Assembly (NCBI GenBank): GCA_017623455.1
Contig: JAGAPA010000079.1
Span: forward strand, 116,421-180,420
Direction of reading: 5' to 3'
Length of the DNA: 64,000 nucleotides
Source: Clostridia bacterium
GTDB taxonomy: Bacteria > Bacillota > Clostridia > Christensenellales > Pumilibacteraceae
Shown: positions 14,970 to 21,957 of the stretch, piece after piece
Position numbering within the stretch: the stretch's first letter is position 1
How the letters are laid out: each line of letters starts with the position of its first letter
Notes under the pieces: model-generated
Database searches by the model: none
Told to the model about the DNA's origin: nothing
The model's input: only the letters and a program-made list of their open reading frames with translations
Program-made: the position numbers and the translations under genes

Positions 14970-15677
14970 TTAGTTTTTTTGACTTTGTAGCGCAATATCG
15001 CACACGATACACGTTTGAGATGGAACGTAGAAGAACCAAGCAAGAATGATTGGACCCTCATTAAGCTGGTAAATGAAAGAATCCTCAGGAATAGGTAAGA
15101 AGTTGTCAAGCTCTAAAAGTCCCACGATCAAATCACAGCACGAAAACAGTAGTAATCCAATTGCAAATAGCGGTGCGCTCTTAAATTGAGTGAATGCTAT
15201 TACAATGTTCATAATAAGGTTTGCAAAGTAGAACAGAGAGATAAGTGCAAGCGCGTCCGTATTCTTATTAAGCACGATAATCGTTGCGATAACGGCAATA
15301 ACGGTCAAGCTGATTCTGGCAATAAGGTGAACGGTTTTTGCCGTCTTGCTTTTTTGATTAAGATACAGACGGATAAAGTAACATATCTGCGTTACCGAGA
15401 AGAAACACATCGCGACAGTCTTTTGTCCTTCAAACTCAAATAATTCGCTTAGCAATATGTCGGCGCAAAGAGTGCAGAACAATGCAATCAGCATAACAAC
15501 GTAAGTGGATTTGTTTTTGAAGAAAAACAAAGCGCCAAGCAATGCGACGGCTACGGAAGTTACGGACAGTACTTTATATTCAGTACCGTCGGTAAGCTGA
15601 ATTGCCACCCCAAGTCCTAATTCTACAATTATGAAAACCGTTAAAAATACGGTTAAAAAAATCTTATTCTTTTTCAT
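14970..15677 (-). CDS. YhhN/TMEM86-like (lysoplasmalogenase family) membrane protein
   Basis: A 235-residue protein with about eight hydrophobic segments. The pattern LFCTLCADILL, LLLFSCCDLIVGL and AWFFYVPSQTCI resembles the YhhN family, in which acidic residues within membrane segments (here the Asp of CADILL and of CCDLIVG) are conserved. Characterised members hydrolyse lysoplasmalogens, and plasmalogens do occur in anaerobic Clostridia, but the substrate here is inferred. Its start overlaps the end of the upstream gene by 14 bases, so the two form an operon. Confidence 0.7.
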   Translation of the reverse strand: MKKNKIFLTVFLTVFIIVELGLGVAIQLTDGTEYKVLSVTSVAVALLGALFFFKNKSTYVVMLIALFCTLCADILLSELFEFEGQKTVAMCFFSVTQICYFIRLYLNQKSKTAKTVHLIARISLTVIAVIATIIVLNKNTDALALISLFYFANLIMNIVIAFTQFKSAPLFAIGLLLFSCCDLIVGLLELDNFLPIPEDSFIYQLNEGPIILAWFFYVPSQTCIVCDIALQSQKN

Positions 15678-16512
15678 TTTCTGTAGCAGTTACTTTTGTA
15701 CTGTTTTTCGTTTTGCTTGAAATAAATCTTACAAGAGCCATAATTCCTACCATAATATAGTAAATGAGTGCGGATACAAGGCAGAATCCCACAAGGTAAG
15801 CAATAAGGAATACACCCCAAGGCACAGCCTTATACACGTCGGAAAGAATGGGAAGATGATTGGGAACGAGGCTACTGATATAGAACATACTGAAGTCCTC
15901 GCCGGTAGATACGATATACGCGCCAAGCGTTTCGTTAAGCAGGATTGCAATGCCTGACAGAAGAACGAACACGGGGATTGCGCCAAGGAAATACTTGAAG
16001 TTTGTTTTCTTTCTGTTGTATACCATATAGAATATACCGAACACGATCTGAAGTCCGTGGTGTACCATGGTTTGGATATTGATGCCGATAAGTTCGATAA
16101 ATACGTCGTTGGGATAAATAAACACGATAAGTCCGCCAAACAGCGAGAACGTAGAAATAAAAGCGATAAGCATATCCCGTATCTTTCCGTCTTTCATAAA
16201 AGCAATAAAGGGCAATACGTAAAGCGGAGAAGAACAAAGCTGGAATGGGAAAGCATACCATTGATAATCCGCCGTAAGCGTCGGGCTGTCGTTGTTAAAG
16301 GTAAAGATGATTTGCTTGTAAATCTCCAGTACAACGATTAAAATCCAACCGATAAGAGTAATAGTTCTGAACGTCTTGTCCGAACAGTTCTTAAACTTAA
16401 TGCACATAAATACTGTAAGCCCGATCATTATTGCTACCCACATAAAGTGGAACCAACCAAACGAAGGAGGCGTAGGCATTTCACCTGCAAAAAACTCGTA
16501 AATTTTTTCCAT
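15664..16512 (-). CDS. TIGR02206/YwaF-like integral membrane protein
   Basis: A polytopic membrane protein of about 282 residues with the pattern SFGWFHFMWVAIMIGLTVF, then AFPFQLCSSPLYVLPFIAF, then MVHHGLQIVFGIFYM. This resembles the YwaF/TIGR02206 family of Firmicutes membrane proteins of unknown function. I place the start at the ATG at 16512 because AAGGA lies eight bases upstream; the ATG nine bases earlier sits on top of that site. It is followed by the YhhN-like gene in an overlapping arrangement. Confidence 0.7.
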   Translation of the reverse strand: MEKIYEFFAGEMPTPPSFGWFHFMWVAIMIGLTVFMCIKFKNCSDKTFRTITLIGWILIVVLEIYKQIIFTFNNDSPTLTADYQWYAFPFQLCSSPLYVLPFIAFMKDGKIRDMLIAFISTFSLFGGLIVFIYPNDVFIELIGINIQTMVHHGLQIVFGIFYMVYNRKKTNFKYFLGAIPVFVLLSGIAILLNETLGAYIVSTGEDFSMFYISSLVPNHLPILSDVYKAVPWGVFLIAYLVGFCLVSALIYYIMVGIMALVRFISSKTKNSTKVTATENEKE

Positions 16513-16542
16513 TATTTTCATCCTTTTGTTTATTAATTATTT

Positions 16543-16630
16543 GTCTTTGTCACAACAGTAGGTTACGCTAAATTTAGTAGTGGCATTTCCGTCAAATTAA
16601 TATTTATCAATCATTTGTTGTGACATAGCC
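16543..16630. mobile_element. MITE-like element with terminal inverted repeats
   Basis: Perfect inverted repeats TGTCACAACA (16548-16557) and TGTTGTGACA (16616-16625) bound about 88 bases without coding potential. Read on the minus strand it begins GGCTATGTCACAACA and contains TTTGACGGAAATGCC and TTAGCGT. The element at 63866 begins GGCTCTGACACAACA and contains TTTGACGGAAAAGCC and ACAGCGT. Both outer flanks end in TTATTT, possibly an imperfect 8-base target duplication. Confidence 0.6.
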
Positions 16631-16657
16631 GGTTATTTTGTTAAAAATATTGCACAA

Positions 16658-18082
16658 TTAAAGATTGTAGTACTTATCAAACTCGGCAGGGTGAGGGATT
16701 TTAGAAAGCTCTCTTACCTCTTCACGCTTTGTCTTAATAAGGTTCTTAATAAGCTCTTCGGGGAAAACTCCGCCTGCAGTAAGATAGTCGTGGTCGTTTT
16801 CAAGTGCTGTAAGAGCTTCGTCTAAAGAAGTTGGAAGATGCTTAAGCTTAGCTTTTTCTTCCTCGGGTAAGTGATAAAGATTTACGTCGTATGGACCCCA
16901 ACCGTTTGCGTGAGGATCGATCTTGTTCTTAATTCCGTCAAGACCCGCCATAAGGATTGCCGCATAGCAGAAATACGGATTACACGTAGCGTCGGGGTTA
17001 CGAAGCTCAAATCTGCGCTTATCGGGACTCTTTGCGTAAGCAGGAATACGAATTACCGCGCTACGGTTACTCGTTGCATAACCCACCGTTACGGGAGCTT
17101 CAAATCCGGGAACAAGACGCTTGAAAGAGTTTGTGGAAGGATTGGTAATTGCACAAAGCGAATTGATGTGCTTCAAAAGTCCGCCCATAAAGTAGTGAGC
17201 TTCCTTAGAAAGTCTTGCATATCCGTTATCGTCCGAGAATACGGGCTGACCGTCTTTTAATAAAAGCATGTGAACGTGCATACCGCTTCCTGCTTCGCCG
17301 TAAATGGGTTTGGGCATAAAGGTAGCGGACTTGCCGTACTTCAGAGCAGTGTTGTGAATGATGTACTTAATCATCATCGTAGCGTCTGCCATCTTTGACA
17401 TTTTGCCAAGCTGAGGCTCTATCTCAAACTGTCCGGATGCCGCAACTTCGGGGTGATGGTAGTTAATGTCAATGCCTGCGTCTTTCATGTGTAAGCACAT
17501 TTCGCTTCTGCACTCATAGGCTGCGTCAAACGGTTTTGCAATGTGGTAAGCCTTTTGCTTGGGCACGATTACGCCCTTTCCCTCGGTTGCGCTGTTCCAG
17601 TACGATTGCTGAGTGTCAAGAGTAACTCCAATACTGTTTGGCGCAACTTCCCAACCGACCTGATCGAAAAGATAGAACTCAAATTCGGGAAGTATAAGCA
17701 TAGTATCTGCAATTCCGCTGTCTTTCATGTACTGCTCGGCAGCAAGTACGATATTTCTAGGGTACTGAGCAAGAGGACGGTTTGTAGGATTGTCGATAAT
17801 CATTGCGTTACCGGTCATAGAAAGAGTGGGTATTTCGCAGAAAGGATCAACAAGCGCAGTGTCGGGATCGGGAATGAATACCATGTCGCTTTTCTCAACT
17901 ACCGCATATCCGTAGTTAGATGCGTCGAAGCCAATTCCGCTAATCATAGTGTCCTCAGAGAAATTCTCGGCAGGAATGGTAACGTGACGGAACTGACCGT
18001 TGATGTCAACCATCTTAAAGTCAACCATTTTAATTCCTTCTTTTTTAATAAGTTCAATTATGTCTTTTGCAGTCTTTTTCAT
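16658..18082 (-). CDS. glnA: Glutamine synthetase, type I (GSI-beta-like)
   Basis: Makes glutamine from glutamate, ammonia and ATP; the main ammonium-assimilating enzyme. 474 residues with GIADTMLILPEFEFYLFD (active-site Glu), GSGMHVHMLL, ATFMPKPIYGEAGSG, NPSTNSFKRLVPGFEAPV and RRFELRNPDATCNPY. The C-terminal part has NLYHLPEEE, which aligns with the adenylylation-site tyrosine of Escherichia coli GlnA, and the end HPAEFDKYYNL matches GSI-beta. Most Firmicutes use a shorter (about 444-residue) GSI-alpha, so length and tyrosine are notable; no adenylyltransferase is in the window. AGAGGT precedes the start. Confidence 0.93.
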   Translation of the reverse strand: MKKTAKDIIELIKKEGIKMVDFKMVDINGQFRHVTIPAENFSEDTMISGIGFDASNYGYAVVEKSDMVFIPDPDTALVDPFCEIPTLSMTGNAMIIDNPTNRPLAQYPRNIVLAAEQYMKDSGIADTMLILPEFEFYLFDQVGWEVAPNSIGVTLDTQQSYWNSATEGKGVIVPKQKAYHIAKPFDAAYECRSEMCLHMKDAGIDINYHHPEVAASGQFEIEPQLGKMSKMADATMMIKYIIHNTALKYGKSATFMPKPIYGEAGSGMHVHMLLLKDGQPVFSDDNGYARLSKEAHYFMGGLLKHINSLCAITNPSTNSFKRLVPGFEAPVTVGYATSNRSAVIRIPAYAKSPDKRRFELRNPDATCNPYFCYAAILMAGLDGIKNKIDPHANGWGPYDVNLYHLPEEEKAKLKHLPTSLDEALTALENDHDYLTAGGVFPEELIKNLIKTKREEVRELSKIPHPAEFDKYYNL

Positions 18083-18115
18083 TTTTTTATACCTCTAAAA
18101 AAAAATTTTGATATA

Positions 18116-18144
18116 ATTATATCAACTTATGTAAATTTAGTCAA
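18116..18144 (-). promoter_or_regulatory. Sigma-A promoter of glnA
   Basis: On the minus strand TTGACT (18144-18139) and TATAAT (18121-18116) are 17 bases apart, 33 bases before the glnA start. ATATAATTATATC around the -10 is palindromic. The remaining gap to 18399 is AT-rich with no clear promoter for the plus-strand gene. Confidence 0.8.
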
Positions 18145-18399
18145 GCCGTTACGTCACGTAAATAAAAACTCTTATTTTTCCATACACTCGGCTAAGGTCC
18201 TATTTTTAATTTATATACGTCCATAGAAGTACAAATTAAACGATTGCTATTAAACTACTTCTAAGGCAGTATAAATTGTAGGGTTTTAGCTGTAATTTGA
18301 AAGCATAAGCAAAAATGAAAATTTTTTTATTAAAAGCAGATTTGTTATAGCCTAAGCGGTTTGAGATATGTTACAATATGAATGTGGGAGGTAACCAAA

Positions 18400-20073
18400 A
18401 TGTTGATTACTGATAAAAACGAACTTAAAAATTATAGCACCCCGTATCGTATATGGCAGGGAATACCGGGAATTGCAATAACTAAAAAAGGTAGAATATT
18501 TTCTACGTTTTATAGCGGTGGAACAAAGGAAGAAGAAGGTAATTACGTAGTACTAATAAAGTCCGACGACGACGGTAAAACTTTTTCCGAGCCTGTTACC
18601 GTAGTGCACAACAAAGAAGACGGGCGATGTTTTGACGAGATTATTTGGATAGATCCCAAGGGTAGATTGTGGCTATGTTGGGGATATCAGGGTAAACACG
18701 GCGAAGGCGAGTATGCAAGCGTGTGTGAAAACCCTGACGCTGACGAACTTGTCTGGAGTAAGCCTAAGCTTATTGGCTATGACGTTATGATGTGCAAGCC
18801 CACAGTTTTAACAAGTGGCGAGTGGGTTTTCCCTATTACCGTATGGGAAGACGCGTGGCGAAATTTCAATAATTTGCCACCGGTAAATATGGACGAGCGC
18901 AAAGATAAGCAAAAGGGAGCGTTTGTTTATTTAAGTTGCGACAATGGAAAAACATTTATAAAAAAAGGCGGTACTATTGCAAAAGATCGTTCTTTTGACG
19001 AACATATGGTAACCGAGCTTTCCGACGGAAGACTTATGATGCTTATTCGCACGCTTTACGGAATAGCAGTGTCATATTCTTACGATAGGGGGCTTAGTTG
19101 GACTAAAGCCGAAGATAGCAAGATAGGTGGTCCGTGCTCGCGTTTTTCGATAACAAGACTAAAGAGTGGAAGACATTTGCTTGTAAATCACTATAACTTT
19201 AACGGAAGAAATAATCTTACGGCGTTACTTTCCGATGATGATTGCAAAACGTTTAAATACAGCTTATTACTTGACGAACGCAGTCAGGTTTCCTATCCCG
19301 ACGTGCAGGAATATAACGGATATATTTATATAACCTACGATAGAGAGCGTGGAGGTTTTGAGCCTTCGTTAGAAAAAGCGTACACTTGTGCAAGAGAAGT
19401 TTTGTTTGCAAAGATAACCGAAGAAGACATAATAAAGGGCAAAATCGTAAGCAAAGACGGAAAGCTAAAGCAAATTATATCCAAGCTTGGAAAATACGCC
19501 AAAGAATATGAAAATCCATATAAAGAATATAACCGTTTTTCCGAAGTAGAGCTTGCAAAGTTTTTGATTGAAAAACACCCTGATTGCATTGTTGAAAAGA
19601 TATTTGATTACTATCCAATCGGATGCGAAAATATGCATAAGGTGCAGTGCGAAAAAATGGATGAGCTTGTAGAACAACTCAACGAAAAAGAAAACAAGCT
19701 TACAACCGTTATTGATATAATAACGCTGGTACGTAGTGTAAAAGATACGACAAACGAGAGTGTTCCTATTGTAGAATTAGTAAAGAAAATGGTGTCAAAT
19801 GGAGTGGAAAACGTGAGCGAAATAGCCGAAAAAACAGGCGTTTCCAAATGCTATCTACAACATGTTTTCAAAAAGCAAACAGGAACAACTATTACCGAGT
19901 ATAAGAATACTCAAAAGCTTGCAAAAGCCAAGCGTTTGCTTATTAGTACAGAAAAAAACATAACCGAGATTTCTAACGAATGTGGTTTTGAAAGTTCAAG
20001 TTATTTTGCCGAGCTTTTCAAATCTTACGAAAATTTAACGCCTACAAACTATAGAGATTTACTCAAAAAGTAG
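18400..20073 (+). CDS. Sialidase-like beta-propeller fused to an AraC-type DNA-binding domain
   Basis: 557 residues from the ATG at 18400, chosen because GGGAGGT lies eight bases upstream; an ATG 18 bases earlier lies on that site. Residues 1 to about 385 resemble an exo-alpha-sialidase/BNR propeller: YRIWQGIPGIA near the start, four Asp-box-like motifs (SDDDGKTF near 55, SCDNGKTF near 180, SYDRGLSW near 227, SDDDCKTF near 278), MLIRTLYG and SRFSITRLKSGRHLLV. Residues from about 460 form an AraC helix-turn-helix pair: NVSEIAEKTGVSKCYLQHVF and EISNECGFESSSYFAELF. There is no signal peptide, so it should be cytosolic. It may be a regulator whose sensor derives from a sialidase, or a bifunctional enzyme; I cannot tell which. 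Confidence 0.85.
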   Translation: MLITDKNELKNYSTPYRIWQGIPGIAITKKGRIFSTFYSGGTKEEEGNYVVLIKSDDDGKTFSEPVTVVHNKEDGRCFDEIIWIDPKGRLWLCWGYQGKHGEGEYASVCENPDADELVWSKPKLIGYDVMMCKPTVLTSGEWVFPITVWEDAWRNFNNLPPVNMDERKDKQKGAFVYLSCDNGKTFIKKGGTIAKDRSFDEHMVTELSDGRLMMLIRTLYGIAVSYSYDRGLSWTKAEDSKIGGPCSRFSITRLKSGRHLLVNHYNFNGRNNLTALLSDDDCKTFKYSLLLDERSQVSYPDVQEYNGYIYITYDRERGGFEPSLEKAYTCAREVLFAKITEEDIIKGKIVSKDGKLKQIISKLGKYAKEYENPYKEYNRFSEVELAKFLIEKHPDCIVEKIFDYYPIGCENMHKVQCEKMDELVEQLNEKENKLTTVIDIITLVRSVKDTTNESVPIVELVKKMVSNGVENVSEIAEKTGVSKCYLQHVFKKQTGTTITEYKNTQKLAKAKRLLISTEKNITEISNECGFESSSYFAELFKSYENLTPTNYRDLLKK

Positions 20074-20088
20074 TATACGTGTGTGAGA

Positions 20089-20124
20089 AAACGCTTAATT
20101 TGATGCAAATTAGGCGTTTTTTTG
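20089..20124 (+). terminator. Terminator after the sialidase-AraC gene
   Basis: AAACGCTTAATTT and AAATTAGGCGTTT form a stem, followed by TTTTTTG, 16 bases after the stop. Confidence 0.85.
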
Positions 20125-20148
20125 ATTTAGCAACAATCTCTTTTTTAG

Positions 20149-20177
20149 TTGCAAAGATAAATCGTTTGTGCTATACT
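20149..20177 (+). promoter_or_regulatory. Promoter of the nitrilase-GDPD gene
   Basis: TTGCAA at 20149-20154 and TATACT at 20172-20177, 17 bases apart, 29 bases before the start codon. Confidence 0.7.
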
Positions 20178-20206
20178 CTTCTTAGTAGAGTAACAAGGAG
20201 AAAAGT

Positions 20207-21817
20207 ATGAAAGTAAGTGTAATTCAACCGTATTATTCGTTTGACGGTAAAGATAACGACAAGTGTTATAGTGAAATGGTAAAACTTCTCGATTCGTGCG
20301 ATAGTGAGAACGGAATAATAGTACTGCCTGAGTATAGCGACGTGCCTAGCGATCTTATAAAAGAAGAAGAGTACTTTGGCTCGATAGAAAAATATAATGC
20401 AGATATTATGCAAAGAGCTAAAAATACCGCGATCAGATGTAACAGTATCGTGTTTGTAAACTGCGCCGAAAAGACTGAAAAAGGTTGGGCAAACGTTACT
20501 CACGCGATTGATAGAAACGGAAACGAGGTTGGAAAATATTTCAAAGCGCACCCGGCTCCAAGCGAAGTAAGACCGTCCGCACAAGGCGGTTATGGTCTGG
20601 ACGTGAGCTATTCTTACGAGTTTTCTCAGCCTTACGTTGTAGAGATTGACGGTATAAGATTTGGATTTATGACGTGTTACGACTTCTATTTTTACGAGAA
20701 TTTCGCAACGCTCGCTCGTCAAAATATCGACGTAATTATCGGCTGTTCGCATCAGCGTACCGATACGCACGAGGCTCTTTCCATTATCAATCGTTTTCTT
20801 TGTTACAACACAAACGCATATCTTCTCCGTTCTTCCGTATCGCTTGGAAAAGACAGTAAAATCTGCGGATGCAGTTGCATAATCGCGCCTTCTGGCGAAG
20901 TTTTGGTGGATATGAAGAGCGAAGTTGGCGTAGGAAGCGCAGATATTGATATTAGCAAAAAATACTATAAGCAAGCAGGCTACAAGGGCGCGTTAAAATC
21001 GCATTACGAGTATATAGAAGAAGGCAGACGTCCTTGGCTTTACAGAAACGGCGGAGCAAGCGTAGTTGTTTTTGATAAATTTATGCCATACCCTCGTCTT
21101 TGCGCGCACCGCGGATTTTCTACCGTTGCGCCCGAAAATACAATGCCTGCATTTGGCTCGGCAATCGCGCTTGGAGCAAAGGAGATAGAGTTCGACTTGT
21201 GGGAAACTAAGGACGGTGAGATTGTGTCTTGCCACGACCTTACCTTAGAGCGAGTAAGCAACGGTAAGGGTGTTCTCACCGAAAAAACTCTTGACGAGCT
21301 AAAACAGCTTGATTTCGGTTGTAACTTTTCCGAAAAATTCAAAGGTCTTTCTATCGTTACGTTCGAAGAAATTTTGCAAAAGTTTGCAGGAAGAGTAATA
21401 ATGAACGTGCACGTAAAAACGCTTTCCGACCACTATAACGAGCAAGCTATGAAAAAGATTGTGTCGCTAATTCGCAAATACGATTGCGAAAAACACGTAT
21501 ATTTTATGATTTCTCACGACGGAGTAATCAAGCAGTTCAAGCAGTACGCTCCCGATATTGCAATGTGCGTAGGACATCTTGACGAAAGACCGTGGGAGAT
21601 TGTCGAGCGAGCAATTGAGATGAAATGCGAAAAAGTTCAGCTTTTCAAGCCGTACTTTAATCAAGAAACGGTTGATAAAGCCCACGCAAACGGCATAAAG
21701 TGTAACGTATTCTTTGCTGACGAAATAGACGAAGCGAAAAAATATATCGAAATGGGCATTGATACAATTCTTACAAACGATTATCTTAAAATTTCTACTG
21801 CGCTTAATTTAAAGTAG
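20207..21817 (+). CDS. Fusion of carbon-nitrogen hydrolase and glycerophosphodiester phosphodiesterase domains
   Basis: 536 residues, two enzymes in one chain. Residues 1 to about 265 are a nitrilase-superfamily domain with the catalytic triad Glu42 (VLPEYSD), Lys113 (YFKAHPAP) and Cys157 (MTCYDFYF). Residues from about 295 are a GDPD TIM barrel with His301-Arg302 (AHRGFSTVAPENT), Glu328 and Asp330 (IEFDLW) and His343 (SCHDLTLERVSNG). GDPD enzymes split glycerophosphodiesters into glycerol-3-phosphate and an alcohol; nitrilase-type enzymes hydrolyse amides or nitriles. A route that takes both ester and amide bonds of a lipid-derived head group is conceivable but inferred. No signal peptide; single-gene unit with its own promoter and terminator. 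Confidence 0.87.
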   Translation: MKVSVIQPYYSFDGKDNDKCYSEMVKLLDSCDSENGIIVLPEYSDVPSDLIKEEEYFGSIEKYNADIMQRAKNTAIRCNSIVFVNCAEKTEKGWANVTHAIDRNGNEVGKYFKAHPAPSEVRPSAQGGYGLDVSYSYEFSQPYVVEIDGIRFGFMTCYDFYFYENFATLARQNIDVIIGCSHQRTDTHEALSIINRFLCYNTNAYLLRSSVSLGKDSKICGCSCIIAPSGEVLVDMKSEVGVGSADIDISKKYYKQAGYKGALKSHYEYIEEGRRPWLYRNGGASVVVFDKFMPYPRLCAHRGFSTVAPENTMPAFGSAIALGAKEIEFDLWETKDGEIVSCHDLTLERVSNGKGVLTEKTLDELKQLDFGCNFSEKFKGLSIVTFEEILQKFAGRVIMNVHVKTLSDHYNEQAMKKIVSLIRKYDCEKHVYFMISHDGVIKQFKQYAPDIAMCVGHLDERPWEIVERAIEMKCEKVQLFKPYFNQETVDKAHANGIKCNVFFADEIDEAKKYIEMGIDTILTNDYLKISTALNLK

Positions 21818-21823
21818 AAAATA

Positions 21824-21863
21824 AAAGCGTTCTCCCATTAAAAATAGTCGGAGAACGTTTTTG
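21824..21863 (+). terminator. Terminator after the nitrilase-GDPD gene
   Basis: AAAGCGTTCTCC and GGAGAACGTTTTT form a 9- to 10-bp stem with a T-run, 10 bases after the stop. Confidence 0.85.
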
Positions 21864-21957
21864 ATTTAAAATTTGTATTTTATGCAACAAAAACAACACT
21901 ACTATTGAATTTAGTATGGTATAATGAGTTTAGAAAAAACTAAAAGGAGAGTCTTTT

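Noticed and set aside
15664-16521. Longer start for the TIGR02206-like gene
   Set aside because: The first ATG overlaps the AAGGA site itself; the ATG nine bases downstream has correct spacing.
20171-20974. 267-codon minus-strand frame opposite the nitrilase domain
   Set aside because: The plus-strand gene has a full nitrilase active site and ribosome binding site; the antisense frame has neither motif nor start signal.
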